Assembly (NCBI RefSeq): GCF_010015445.1
Contig: NC_053114.1
Coordinates: forward strand, 45,221,422 to 45,285,421
Reading direction: 5' to 3'
DNA from: Perca fluviatilis
Lineage: Eukaryota > Chordata > Actinopteri > Perciformes > Percidae
Length of the DNA stretch: 64,000 nt
Shown piece after piece: positions 48,061-61,825 of the stretch. The number at the start of each line of letters is the position of its first letter. The first letter of the stretch is position 1. Below the pieces are notes generated by a model, which saw nothing but the letters and a program-made list of their open reading frames with translations, ran no database searches and was not told the DNA's origin. The position numbers and the translations under genes were made by a program.

Positions 48061-49010
48061 TCATACACTCAGTCTGATGGAGGTGAAGACCCGACCTGCC
48101 TCGGCTTTAATCTGCCGGACAGAGGCAGAGGATAACAGGATGGAGAGAGACAAGTACACAGTTTCTCTCTCGGACCGACACTGATCTAACGAACTAACGA
48201 AGAAGCCGGAGAACTGAGACAATAAAAAACATGGAGGGGAAGTTAAAAGACTCAACAGATTATTTGAATTTTTGCTGTCCGTCTGGATAAGAAACGTCAG
48301 GAAGTGTCCCGTTCTTTTTATTTTTGATAGCAGAGGATAATGGGACGCAGAGAGACAAGTCTTTACAGTTTCTCTCTCGGACCGACACTGAACTAACAAA
48401 GGAGCCGGAGGACAGAGACGAAATACTGTGGGGAACGGCACTGGAACAATCCTTGAGAGAAAGTTAACGGACTAAATATATGATTTGGATTTTTACTGTC
48501 AGTCTGGAGAAGAGCGCCAGGAAAGGAGAAAGTTTGCAGCGTCTCCGTTCTTTTATTTAAAAGTTACAATTGACCTGCCTTGGCTTCAATCTGTCAGACT
48601 TGATGAATCGTCCCAGTTTCTCTCTCTCTCTCGGACCAACACTGAACTACTGATTGCCGGTGGAACAAACGTGGAGAGAAAGTTAACTGACTCGACATTC
48701 ACACAGTCTGGATGAGAATCAAAGGGAAGTTTGCAGCTTCTCGTTCTTTTTATTTGTGGATTCTTCGATGTGATAGCAGAGGATAACCGGACAGAGAGAG
48801 AGACGAGTCTTTGCAGTTTCTCTCACTGAACTAATAAACTAACTAAGCAGCCGGAGGACAGAGACGATATACTGGGGCATCGGCGCTGGAACCAACCTTT
48901 AGGGAAAGTTAACGGACCCAGTGTGTGACTTGGATTTTTCCTGTGATGGATAACAAACGTCAGCAAGTTTGCAGGGTCTCGTTCATTTATTCATGGCTTC
49001 TTGGAACGGA
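48061..49010. repeat. Fourfold divergent tandem repeat block
   Basis: Four imperfect copies of a ~190-250 base unit. Each contains, in order: 'agaggataa' with 'ggacagagagaga', 'cagtttctctctcggaccga' (about 48158, 48369, 48615, 48817), 'cactgaact', 'ggagga-cagagacga', 'ggaacaa-c', 'gagaaagttaac', 'gacttggatttttactgt', then 'cgtcaggaag' and 'cgttctttttattt'. Spacing and divergence vary. No coding frame survives across units. It may be a duplicated noncoding exon or promoter, or an old satellite. Confidence 0.6.
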
Positions 49011-49190
49011 TATTTAAATCAGCATTTCACAGAATTTTATTCAGACTAATTTGAGATATTTAAAGTTATGATATCACTGCAGAAACTCTCATCGTATTGA
49101 CCGATACACAGCGGATAATTAATCATGCTGTACTCTTTGTGACCCTTTGAAGTCTGAGCTCATTTTGCTATTTAGTTTTCTACTTTTTAC

Positions 49191-49530
49191 TAGAGATGCA
49201 CCGAATCCAGATTTTTGGGGTTTGGCCGAATACTGAATCCACTGGTTGAGATGGTGCTGGCTCCTCCTCCCATCCTCAGTCCATGAACACAGTAAACACA
49301 TGAATGAAGTAAACAGGGACTGTCCTTCCTTTGCCGTACCTGAAGTTGCTGCATTTTGGCTGCTGTCTGGAGATTCCTTCATGCAACTTGTATTCTTTCA
49401 GATGTTTCATACCAAATGTGGGTGGGAACAAATTCCCCGTCAAAAAGCCCAATATTATAATAATGTGTATATATATAAGTTAACCTGCAGGTCAAACAGA
49501 AACTAATTTTCACTGGACTTTAGTTAATGT

Positions 49531-49580
<50 letters not shown>

Positions 49581-49663
49581 CACAGTCACGCATGCACACA
49601 GACAAACGCACACACACAATAATATATAATATTCGGCCCAATCCTGGATTCGGTGCATCCCTA
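49191..49663. mobile_element. hAT-like miniature element (GATGCACCGAATCC type)
   Basis: Left end TAGAGATGCACCGAATCC; right end is its near inverse GGATTCGGTGCATCCCTA. The interior holds 'gaacacagtaaacacatgaa' and an embedded CA tract (about 49532-49575). A left-half relative is at 62178-62395. The flanking octamers CTTTTTAC and CTTTTAAA agree only partly. Confidence 0.65.
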
Positions 49664-50350
49664 CTTTTAAAAAACTATTATCAGTTTTATCTGTGAGACA
49701 CACACACCTTTGTTAAGCATAGTCTCACTTAAAGTAGTCAAATGAAAATCTAGCTTTTAGTTTTTTTTCATGGTCCTATTAGTTGTTTTTTAAACATGCC
49801 AGTTCTTCCAAAATAATTTTCTCTTCTTTTGTTTGACTGATTTCACAAGAAAACCCTCTTCCATCAGTGAAAAATCAGATCAAACTCTGCTCCTACCTGG
49901 TGCCTATAATAAATCATTTTATTTTTCAGCCAAACAAACTCAAAATGTAAAATCTAGCTAGAATCTTTATTTGTTCTCCTTTTATGTGACACAAAACAGA
50001 CTCTTTCCTTCCCTCAATGTGCTGGACTTTGATTGAAAACTCGAGATATATTGGGTGAATTTATTTGCACAAATGGATTAAGTTTCACACGTGTGTTTCT
50101 GACGCAGCAAGCTGTGACTTCAGAGGGTTGAAACGGACGCAAAGACGTCTGTGAGGGTGTCTTGAGTTACAGCGAGAGAGAAAAACTGAAGCTGTCGCAC
50201 CTGGCAGCTCTGGTTACCTGTCGAATAACTGTGGACGTGACAACAGACGCGGAAGAGAGGACGGGACAAGGTCCACAGGTTTTTATCAGTTCTGTGGAAA
50301 TGTGCTGTGGACTGTGAGTGGGCGGGACTCGGTACAGAGGTGAAGCAGGT
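49664..50350. other. Noncoding upstream region
   Basis: No gene recognised. GC content rises after 50090 toward the candidate promoter. Confidence 0.4.
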
Positions 50351-50376
50351 GAGATACAAAAGCCCGGAGGAGAGAG

Positions 50377-50426
<50 letters not shown>

Positions 50427-50619
50427 GAGAGAGTGGATTACACAAACTGAACACAGCTGCAGGATTTAAAGCCCTTCGTTCAGCACGGGGAAACATTTGG
50501 ACCGGGACACAGAGTTCTGTTTCTTCAGTCTGAATTCAAATCTGCAAAGATGTGAACGAGACGCCTGACTGGACCGAACGAACTCAGCTTCACACGGTTG
50601 GCTTCAGGTCAAGGCTGGG
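50345..50619 (+). promoter_or_regulatory. Candidate promoter and noncoding first exon
   Basis: 'gatacaaaag' at about 50351-50360 is a TATA-like element. It is followed by a GA tract (50370-50435), then GC-richer sequence that reads like a 5' UTR and ends at 'ggcttcag' before GTCAAG (50609-50614), a possible splice donor. No long open frame. All of this is inferred from composition and order; the only directly visible parts are the TATA-like decamer and the GA tract. Confidence 0.25.
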
Positions 50620-50624
50620 ACGAT

Positions 50625-50985
50625 GTGGGAGTAATATTTAGGGTTGGGACGATATGCGTCAGTCCTGATTCTAATCTTTCCCGAAACATGGGTGCCGATT
50701 GGATTTGTATTGCGATTTTGAGTTGAATAATACACTACTAGAGACAATATTTCGTGAGACATTTCTAAATGGTTTTCTATGAAGAATGCACATCACATGT
50801 CAGTCGGTCGGTCTGACATTTTTCATTTGTAAAGAAGAACATAAAATGGATTTTCTCTGTTTCACTGGAAATGGATATGCTGCAGTCGCCGTTAGCCGTA
50901 CCGTATGAACTGGCATAAATCAGGAATACCGTGATACTATCGTTATCGAGAAGCCGCTGGTTATTCCGCCCTGTCCTAAACATCC
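50625..50985. repeat. hAT-like element remnant
   Basis: 'gggttgggacgatatgcgtc' and 'accgtgatactatcgttatc' are of the type that borders small hAT-like elements (compare 56323-56674). A related interior, 'gtaaagaagaacataaaatg', recurs at 59478-59492. Confidence 0.4.
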
Positions 50986-51048
50986 ACCTGGAATAACCTC
51001 GAGTCTGACTGGTTTCTTCGAGGAGAACTGGACCCGTCGGACGGCGTG

Positions 51049-51249
51049 ATGTACGTCCTGTGCACGCTGGCGGTCCTGACCCTCCACGGCCTCTTTAAGA
51101 GCTGGAACAACAGAGCCGTGGAGGCAGGAGGAAGCTCGGAGGCAGCAGGGCGGAGCAACCGTTCAGGGAGGATTGTGGAGCAGCGAGGAGGGAGGAGCTG
51201 CAGGGCCGGAGGGCCGCGGCGGCATGGAGGAGACAGGAAGCGAGCGCAG
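51049..51249 (+). CDS. Candidate first coding exon of an unidentified secreted or membrane protein
   Basis: ATG at 51049 opens 67 codons ending exactly at AG|GTGAGC (51248-51255), a strong splice donor in phase 0. The N-terminus MYVLCTLAVLTLHGLF is a plausible signal peptide core. The rest is Gly/Ser/Arg-rich (EAGGSSEAAGRSNRSGR, GGPRRHGGDRKRAQ) with one cysteine and a possible N-glycosylation site NRS. The codons are GC-rich, unlike the surrounding AT-rich DNA, as expected of a real first exon. In-frame stop codons follow within the intron at 51259. I do not recognise the family from this exon alone, and no second exon in matching phase is evident before 64 kb. It could still be chance. Confidence 0.4.
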
Positions 51250-52798
51250 GTGAGCCGATAAGAGAACTGAGGCAAAGCTAGGTCTGGGTATCGTTAAAAA
51301 CATGTTGGACACCGATCAAGGGGGTAAGGTAGCATCTGGAACGCGTAGCTCCTATGGGGAGATTTTGAGGCTAACAAGCCATCACCTCTCGTTAGCATCC
51401 CATTGACTCCCATTCATTCTGACGTCACTTTGACAGAGAATAACTTTACATCTGAAGAGTTTAAAGACTCTATTTGTCCGTTGTTTATTTCTAAAGAAAC
51501 ACGACAATGTATAAAAGGCTCCATTACCTTGTAGCTCACGTTATGGCTCCATAGCAGACGCTTTTATAAAAATAGGCTAACGATTGGGTCATAACAACGA
51601 GACTTACTGTCACACAGTAGAGGAATTAGCCTGTGCCTATGTTATCTCCTTACATGTACCTATTGGATATGAATTCATGTCACAAGTTCTTGAATATCAC
51701 TGTCACATAACTTCTTAATATTATGCATTAACTTAATATGGCGTACTGGCGTTATATTTTAAAATCAATAAATACTATGCAAATTGGCACAGCTACCAGA
51801 AGACTTAAGGCTGTTTTACGGTTGTGCGTAGAATCGATGGCGTACCCCCCGCAGACCCCTCTGCGTCTACGCCGTAGCCTGACATGAACCTCTTGAAAAA
51901 TATCGTGGCGTTGTAGCGTTCGTCTACATGTCCTGGTTCTCCTTCTCCGTAAACAACATGAAATCAAGGAGAGGGTTAACTTCTCCTGGTCCAGATCTCC
52001 CACCGTGGTCAGAAAGAACAGGGGAGACTCTTTGGTTCTCTCACTAGGACTCTAGAGTCACTACTCACTCTGAAGATAATCACCATCACCCTCTCACTCA
52101 CTCTACCACACACACACACACGCCGGCTCGATGCACACACCAGCGCACAAGTATAAACATCAAGCCACTTGTGTAGGCTGCGGCAAACTTTTTGGGAAAC
52201 ACTGATCCACATTTTAGTCTCTCTTTCTCTCTCGCTCTCTCTCTCTCTCTGTGTATCGGTCTCTGTGTTTATGTGGCTCTGTCTCTCTGGGCTTTTGGAA
52301 GGACAATGCTGTGTTAAATATGTGGCCAATGGCTGACCCATCCAAGGCTTTTAGTGTCTGCTGGTTAATGTCTGTATCCTGTTTCTGGTTCCCGTCATCA
52401 GCTTCAGATCATAACGTGACTCGTTACGTAGACGAGTCTCTGTCAGTCAGATCAGCAGTTATGTAACAGATTCATCTGATGATGTTAATCTCTGATCCTG
52501 CAGGCCAGCATTAACTCTTTATTTCATGAATGAACATTTTTATTTGAGTGCAGGCAGCTCCAGGAAGTCTTTAAATTACTCTTATAAAAGTCTTTGTATT
52601 ATAAAAAAAAATGTCATGTATTTAAAATGTATTTATAAGGTTTTAATTTGAACATTTGTATCTGATTTTAGCATTACTTTTTAGGGGACAAACGTCCGTT
52701 TTAAGATAAGAAATAGGGATGTACTGGTCGCAAGTATTGGATCGGAGCCGATATGGGCATTTGTTGAGTCAAAGTGTGTGAGTCAGGCAGGCAGTTCA
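51250..52798. other. Putative intron / noncoding
   Basis: No gene. CA (52112-52125) and CT (52214-52248) short tracts. The open frames around 51752-52341 show no domain. Confidence 0.4.
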
Positions 52799-53356
52799 GG
52801 ACATGAACACCTGTTTCCTGGGTGAAAGTCTTGTGTTTTCTCCTTAACTTCTCCAGGACATTAACACCTGTTTCCTGGGTGAAAGTCTTGTGTTTTCTCC
52901 TTAACTTTCTTCAGGACATGAACACCTGTTTCCTGGGTGAAAGTCTTGTGTTTTCTCCTTAACTTCTTCAGGACATGAACACCTGTTTCCTGGGTGAAAG
53001 TCTTGTGTTTTCTCCTTAACTTCTTCAGGACATGAACACCTGTTTCCTGGGTGAAAGTCTTGTGTTTTCCCTTAACTTCTTCCAGGACATGAACACCTGT
53101 TTCCTGGGTGAAAGTCTTGTGTTTTCTCCTTAACTTCTCCAGGACGTGAACACCTGTTTCCTGGGTGAAAGTCTTGTGTTTTCTCCTTAACTTCTTCAGG
53201 ACATGATCACCTGTTTCCTGGGTGAAAGTCTTGTGTTTTCTCCTTAACTTCTTCAGGACATGATCACCTGTTTCCTGGGTGAAAGTCTTGTGTTTTCTCC
53301 TTTAACTTCTTCAGGACATGAACACCTGTTTCCTGGGTGATAGTCTTGTGTTTTTA
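52799..53356. repeat. 57-bp minisatellite, nearly ten units
   Basis: The unit reads 'ggacatgaacacctgtttcc' then 'tgggtgaaagtcttgtgttt' and 'tctccttaacttcttca'. Repeats start at about 52799, 52856, 52914, 52971, 53028, 53086, 53142, 53199, 53256 and 53314. Indels are one base at most. Each full unit holds an E-box CACCTG. A single related piece ('ctcctgggtgaaagtc') occurs at 55634-55650. Confidence 0.9.
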
Positions 53357-53744
53357 GGACCCCCGACCTCCTCCCTACGTGGATCTTCACGCTCTTATAC
53401 AGTAGCAGTCAACGTGCTGCTGACAGTAATCAATACGTGAAATACATACCAGTTACAGAGCTTTACTTCTCCCAGCTATAGGTACAAATGCATCATGGGA
53501 ACAGGCTGAATTGTTCCCAGATTCTTTTGCAATTTTATAAATTTTTCCTCTCTTTGCACCATCTACACACACACACACAGAAACACACACACCCACACAG
53601 TGCTGTTTAATATTTCAGTCGGGGGGGAGGAGCAGCTGCTCACGCTTCAGTTGAGGCTGAAATATTTATCCGTTGACGGAGAGGAGGAGGGGCTAGAGGA
53701 GGTGTGATGCTGCTGTGCTGTTGCTAGGGGAACAGAGAGGAAGG

Positions 53745-53775
<31 letters not shown>

Positions 53776-54440
53776 GTTGTGTGTTGGGGGGGGTCGTCGG
53801 GCGGCATTGACACTGATCCTGCTGTTTTCAGTGTGTGTGACTGTGTGTGTGAAGCTGCAGCGAGAGGGGAAAAAGATGCAGGAATGAATCGGACGGCAAG
53901 GCCGCAGGGAAGGAGGTAAGGACCGAGAGAACCACACACAAAGACCGAGGGATAGAGGGGATGGAGGGATGGAGAAAACAGACATGTTGAAAACAGACAT
54001 GTTGAATCCAGACGCAGAGGGATCAGGCAGACTGGGGGGGGTCTGGCTGTAACCTGATGCAGAGCGTGGTGTTTCTGATGACCTGAATACGTGTCATGTG
54101 TCGTGTGTTCAGAGGATGTACGTTTTATTTCTCTCCCTCGCTCGTCCTGATAATCCTGCTTTTGTCTGGTAACGTTTTGGGCTCCGTTGTGCCTGCTATG
54201 ATCCTCGCTGTGTCCCACATGTCTGTGGCTCACTGGAACAGGTCTATTCCCACCCAGGATTTCATTTGTTACCTAGAAGGTAATAGACATGCTGCTTGCT
54301 GTAAATTTGCTCACCAAAAAGGCTGGATGTGTTCACACAACCCTGTTACTCTATTACTTTACACCTCTAGAATTGACTGTTGATTTGTGTCTATCCTACT
54401 GTCTACATTATTCTCTCATGTTGTCTGTATTTAATGCTGG
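53357..54440. other. Noncoding; TG tract and a possible exon edge
   Basis: A TG tract spans 53748-53775. At 53814-53831 'cctgctgttttcag' resembles a splice acceptor, and 'aaggag' before GTAAGG (53914-53919) a donor, bounding an 84-base segment. In phase 0 from the exon at 51049 it meets TGA at once, so it is not its next coding exon; it could be an untranslated exon of something else. Confidence 0.25.
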
Positions 54441-55180
54441 TCTCTAGATTATGGATGGATGGATGGATGGATGGATGGATGGATGGATGGATACTTATTT
54501 ATCCCGAAGGAAATATACATACTTACACATATGCACACAGACATATGACATCCATCCACGCACACATACTACAAAAAAACAAAGGAAGATCTCAATAGTG
54601 TGCCCTTACAGTAAAGTTAGATTGTATGTTTAAAGGGGTGGTGTGGAAAAAAATGCATAAAGGTGCAATGATATCATACTGCAAGACGGTGCCAGTGCAA
54701 ATTCTGTATCTATTCTGGTACAACAGGCTATACAATATATCATAAATAGAATAATCATTACTTAACTATACATAGACACTAGTAAAGACTTATCCTTGCA
54801 CTATTGGACTTATCTGCACTATCACCATTACACACACTCTCATAGAGCACCTTACCATGCAGACTGCATCACAGACACACACACTCTCTCTCGCTCTCTC
54901 TCTCGCTCTCTCTCATAGAGCACCTTACCATGCATACTGCATCTCAGGGTCAGTCCCTGTCCTGTCACTGCAAGCCTCTCATGTTTTTACATCCCTTAGT
55001 ACATTCATGTGGATTTTTCATGTAGTATATTTTCTTTTATTGTCCATATTATTGATTTGTTATTGTCATCTTATCTTCTTGTTTATGATGTATGTGTATG
55101 TTGTGTGTGATGTCTTTAAGCTACTGGGACCTTGAATTTCCCCTTGGGGATCGATAAAGTATCTCTCTCTCTATCTGTCC
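54441..55180. repeat. GGAT tract and retroelement-tail fragments
   Basis: (GGAT)n at 54451-54490 is followed by 'ttatttatcccgaaggaaat', the inverse of a common fish retroelement end. At 55130-55175 'cttgaatttccccttgggga' with 'tcgataaagtatctctctc' is the same end in the plus orientation. The two face each other over ~700 bases. A CTCTCTCG tract lies at 54885-54915. Confidence 0.55.
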
Positions 55181-56322
55181 TTATATCTAAACCAGAGAAG
55201 GTACGTAGTTAAGTTGATAAAAAGATGGAGGTTTGGCTTAAGGTCAGACATTACTTCACTTCCTCAAGGTTACCTCGTGACGCAGAACGTGACGTATGCA
55301 CTGTCCGAAATAAAGGTATACGGTTGAGGTCCATTTATGGTCTCTGAGGTACTACTGCTGGTGATGTACCCCCAAAGGGTCATAGCTGATATCATAAGGT
55401 ACATATTTATACTTTTTCTAGGTTACAAAGGGTTCAAACTGTAAGAGAACAAGTATGTACCCTTGTAAAGGGGTACAATTGGTGTACCTTCGAGAGTACT
55501 GCCCCAGTGACGAGCTGTTGGACCCCTTAAGGTAAAAATTTTGCACATTATTTCTGACAGAGTAGCTCCATTTGTTCCGGAAAGTTAAAAACTCTATTTC
55601 ATTTCTTTTCAAATGGGACCTGAACCCCGGTCTCCTGGGTGAAAGTCTAGCAGTTTCTAACAGTGCCCAGCAGGGCCTAGCAGGGTGTAGCAGTGCCTAG
55701 CTTTTTGTTAGAAGATAAAACATATCAACATTAGCTCACTAAGAACCTGGGAACCACAATACCAAACTGGCAGTTTGATTTTCTGTGTACTGAATTGTTT
55801 ACCTAAAGTAAACTTCTTTGACTTTTATGAACATCATGTCTTTTTTGTAAATATTAGTTTTTCAAAAATGATACGTTTAAAAAAATCCCAATATATCGCC
55901 TTACGCACAGTATCGAAATATATCGCAATATATTGAATCGTGACCCATGTAGCGTATCGCTAGATTCTTGCCAATACACAGCCCTACAAGGTATATAATG
56001 TAATTAACCACGAACGTTGGTCCAGACTTTTAGGTGTGAAAATGCCCGTAAAGACAATAAAATCTCCAACTCGGGCAGCGCTTCTGAGACGCTCCCGGTG
56101 TGGTACGGCGCCTGGCGGTGGACAGAACAAAACCAGAACGCAACACAGACACACCCGGTGGAGAATCAGGGTTATACTAACACCTTACTTCCTGCTTTGC
56201 TCCTGTCAGAACTACTACGGCCACTAGAGGGAGCTACCACTAGAAACCTAAATATAGGTCAGAATGATGCTGGGACTAACCACTTATTGGAGCGTTTCTC
56301 TGAGGACACCTCTCCAAAGTGC
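55181..56322. other. Noncoding with small element remnants
   Basis: 'ggtacatatttatac' and 'ggggtacaattggtgtacct' (55397-55490) resemble a short inverted-repeat element. 55890-55985 ('atatatcgcaatatattgaa', ending 'caatacacagccctac') is half a hAT-like miniature element. No gene. Confidence 0.4.
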
Positions 56323-56674
56323 TAGGGGTGTGGGAAAAAATCGATAAAGCATAGTATCGCAATATTTTCCCTGGCAATACTGTATCGATACACAGATGCC
56401 AAGTATGGATCTTATATATGTGTTGGTCAGTTTGTCTGCTTGACAATCTGATTTTGCAGCAATACAATTGAAGTGAGATGAACAAACAGAAATGTATTGT
56501 TTTCTTTTGGGGACATAATTTGAAATTGGGAAAAATTTGAAGTTGGAAAAAAGGTAATAAATTACCATATATCGCAGAAAATTGCAATATCTTTAAAATC
56601 GCAATAATATTGTATCGTGACATAAGTATCGGGATGATATCGTATCGTGAGGCCTCTGGTGATTCCCACCCCTA
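56323..56674. mobile_element. hAT-type miniature element with perfect 8-bp target duplication
   Basis: Ends TAGGGGTGTGGGAA and TTCCCACCCCTA are inverse repeats. The flanking octamer CAAAGTGC is identical at 56315-56322 and 56675-56682. The 352 bases hold AT-rich 'aaaaatcgataaagcatagt' style sequence and no transposase. Confidence 0.85.
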
Positions 56675-56734
56675 CAAAGTGCCAGACGCCATCGAATGTG
56701 AGCTTTTGCCCACTCAAGTCATTTACGATGAGAG

Positions 56735-57050
56735 AGAGAGATTTTCGGACCCCTCAGTACAGTAAAACTGCATATTTTAGAGTGGTCTTTTATTGTGTCC
56801 AGCCTAAGTCACACCTGTGCAATAATCCTGCTGTCTAATCAGCAGCTCGATATGCTACATCTGTGAGGTGGATGGATTATCTCTGCAAAGGAGAAGTGCT
56901 CACTGACACAGATTTAGACACATTGGTGAACAATATTTGAGAGAAATAGGCCTTTTGTGTACATAGAAAAAGTCTTACATCTTTGAGTTCAGCTCATGGA
57001 AAATGGAGGCAAAAACAAAAGTGTTGTGTTTATAATTTAATTCTGTGTAG
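56735..57050. repeat. Tc1/mariner-like (ISRm11-type) element end
   Basis: 'acagtaaaactgcatatttt', 'cacctgtgcaataatcctgc' and 'gcaaaaacaaaagtgttgtg' match 28730-28970 with a less deleted interior. Confidence 0.55.

Positions 57051-58875
<1,825 letters not shown>

Positions 58876-58962
<87 letters not shown>
58876..58962. repeat. GT microsatellite
   Basis: Pure GT tract; further interrupted TG tracts follow at 59096-59205, 59622-59642, 59700-59716 and 59766-59810. Confidence 0.95.
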
Positions 58963-59155
58963 TCAGGTTTCCCCCCATGAAAGAAACACACACGGTAATG
59001 TGATGCATTCACCACAGGGGGGCGCCATATCTCTGTCTCAGTTTCTCTGCAGAGAACTGAATGTTTCACCTCTAACGGGAGAGAGCTGGAAGGGACTGTG
59101 TGTGTGTGTGTGTTTTTTGTGTGTGGTGTGTGTGTGTGGTTGTGTGTGTGTGTGG

Positions 59156-59207
<52 letters not shown>

Positions 59208-59764
59208 CTGATCCAGAGTCAGATTCTGAAGTGTTTTCAGCCTGTGAAGGTGTCAGACCGCTGCAGATGGCTCTGTGTTGCGTTGTCCCGCGTGGCTCCT
59301 CAGTTTGTTTGACTCGGATATTTTGTTGCTCTGAACAGAAGTACCGACATACGGCTGAAAGCTCAACAAGGAAAACCTAAACGGTTATTTTTACTATGTG
59401 CAGATATTACAGCTGCACAATGTATCGTTGAAGATTGAACATCACCAGTCATTCAGTCAGGCATTTATTTAATTTGTAAAGAACATAACATGGAGTTTAT
59501 GCTTTTTCTGCTCTTGCTTTGTTCAGCTGGAAACGCATATTATGATGTTGCATCAAAAAAGCACTTTCATGATGCAGCGTTTTACTTTCCCCGGGCCATC
59601 ACGCAACCCTTATTGTTGAACTGTGTGTGTGTGTGTGTGTGTGGAGAAATGTGTCAGCAGTTGTCAGTATTAATAATGCTTTCATATACTGTGTCAATCT
59701 GTGTGTGTGTGTGTGTTGCCAGCATGTTACTCCATCCTTAAAGCTTTAATCCGCCCTCACAAAG

Positions 59765-59814
<50 letters not shown>

Positions 59815-60410
59815 CCTTCTTATCCTGGAGGTTTTAACTGCCAAAGGAACGTCGATATGTACGAATGAATAACTCACTTGTTGTGAAATCCTGCCGGGCG
59901 TTATGGAACCAGAGGACAAAAGATTAATACTTTTTAAAAACATTTATGTATCCGTTAGGTTTTTGGACCGTTGGTTGGACACAAACAGACATTTTTAAAG
60001 AGGTCTCATTGGACTGTGATTGGGCAATTAATCAGTGTTTATTCATAACAATAATCAATGAAGAAACTCTGTTTAGTTTGTTTGTTAGTTGAAGCAACGA
60101 CATGTAAAAGCTTGCAGGGCTGATTTTATTGCTCTGAAACTGGTTGACGCATTTATAATTGTTTGGCCCGTAACTCCTTATATTTTCTGTTATATGGCAC
60201 ACATTCAAATAAGTTTGGCCATCCCTGGTTTAGTGTATTAGCATGCTAACATTGTCTGTAATTGTCTGTAATCTGTAAACACAGTGCAGCTAGTCTCCTT
60301 TGTCTTTAGCTGCAGACTGTTGGAATCCATTCCAGTGAAATACAACCACACGTTAAACCGTTGAGCTGTCAGCATTTTAACCGTGTTTAAGCCAGCTACT
60401 AGCTAACGGT
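58963..60410. other. Noncoding with several TG tracts
   Basis: No supported gene. 'ttatattttctgttat' with 'aatggcacacattcaaa'-type sequence occurs twice (58780-58810 and 60177-60207), preceded by 'aactggttgacgcatttgta' in both, so a short dispersed repeat is present. Confidence 0.4.
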
Positions 60411-60871
60411 AGGCTAGTCTATATCCATGATGTTCCACTTCCGGTGCCGCCAGAAATTCAGCCGGATGTCCCTCATTTCAGCCGGCGTTCTAACCTCCGG
60501 TGGATTTGTGAGGACTATGGTTAGCTGCTCCTCAGATCTCTGCAGGGTAAATCCAGACAGCTAGCTAGACTATCTGTCTGTCTGTCTGCCTGTCTAACAG
60601 CTAGCTAGACTATCTGTCCAATCGGAGTTTTCTGTTGCACGACTAAAAAACTACTTTTGAAAGTACACATGTTCCACCAAAACCAGTTCCTTCCTGAGAA
60701 TATTTAGCAGAGGCACCGTGGCTCCGTCCGGAGCTTAGCCCCGCCCCAAGACGATTGTGATTGGTTTAAAGAAATGCCAATAAACCAGAGCAGGTTTTTC
60801 TCCCATCTTGTAATGTTGTGTGGACTAGCCAGACCTTCCTCTGCAGCGCTGTGGAGGAAGGTCTGGCAATA
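60411..60871. repeat. Dispersed fish element with terminal hairpin
   Basis: Starts 'aggctagtctatatccatga' and ends with a hairpin in which 'agaccttcct' (60831-60840) pairs with 'aggaaggtct' (60855-60864). A short internal duplication 'agctagctagactatctgtc' lies at about 60560 and 60599. Probably a nonautonomous DNA element; family not identified. Confidence 0.5.
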
Positions 60872-61220
60872 GAACAAAAGATACTAATTTTTAAAAATGA
60901 ATTTCTTTTGGAAACGCTGCTCGAACGAGATTAGTTTTTCAACTGGAGATAAAACTCTTGTGTGGATGGAGATAGTTTTTATCAGAATCAGAAAGGGTTT
61001 TATTGCCAAGTACGTTTTTTGACACATACAAGGAATTTGTTTTGGTGTTGTTGGTGCACATCACACATTCTCTAAATGTAATATTCAACAATATAAGTAT
61101 AGGTATAAACAATATAAGTATATGTACACAGTATGTATTACATTAAAAATAAAGATAGAAATAAAATAAAATTAATAAAAACACCTCTTAAAAATAAAAA
61201 CGCATGTAGCCTAAAGGCAG
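60872..61220. other. Noncoding AT-rich
   Basis: 61080-61200 is A-rich with 'caatataagtata' repeats. 'tattgccaagtacgtttttt' suggests the tail of a retroelement. No gene. Confidence 0.35.
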
Positions 61221-61820
61221 TTACACACCGGGCCGATAATCGGCCGTCTGACAGTCTGGCGAGGTCGGTGACTCGAGTCTGTTCGGTGTGTGTCCGTGCT
61301 GTCGTCGTGGGGCCGTCAGCTTTAATTTGGGCCGATTTGACTTGTTGAATTGGACTTAATGACCAATCCGATTGGTGGGGGGGCTAGCCCTGGACTAGCG
61401 AATCAGGGCACTTATTTTAAAACACTTAACGGAAATAATGAGCGGGATGAGCGTGACTAGAGTCTCTCAAAATCTGACAAATCTTTTAAACTGACCTTTT
61501 GTTGATCTGAAATGAAGACAGATTCAGGAACAGCACGGCCTATTTCTCTCTTCAGATGTTTTCAGAAACCTGTTTCAGTGAACTATTTTAGTACGATATG
61601 AGATCAGATTCTGAACGAGCCGCCATTATGGTTCAACTTGAAATCCGGGAGAAGCCAGACCCAGGTGACGCGTCATTTCCGGTTTTAATTTCTTGGGGCG
61701 ACAATACAGATTATCGCCGTTCTGGAACGTGCGCTCAAGTCGGCGTCTCTTCGGTGTGTTCTGAGGCACTTTTTGGACCTCGGGGAGACTGATCAGTCCA
61801 ATGGGTTGGTGTGTCAGAGC
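61221..61820. repeat. Probable miniature element (ACACACC ends)
   Basis: Left 'acacaccgggccgata' and right 'gggttggtgtgt' form short imperfect inverted ends. The interior is GC-richer than the neighbours ('ggtgtgtgtccgtgctgtcg'). Assignment tentative. Confidence 0.35.
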
Positions 61821-61825
61821 CTTTA

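Noticed and set aside
53832..53915. Exon bounded by TTTTCAG and GGAG|GTAAGG
   Set aside because: Splice-like edges are attractive, but in phase with the exon at 51049 it has an immediate stop. Kept only as a remark.
59490..59741. Frame with signal-peptide-like start MEFMLFLLLLCSAG
   Set aside because: It runs into TG repeats, and its beginning resembles the element remnant near 50830-50880; probably repeat-derived.
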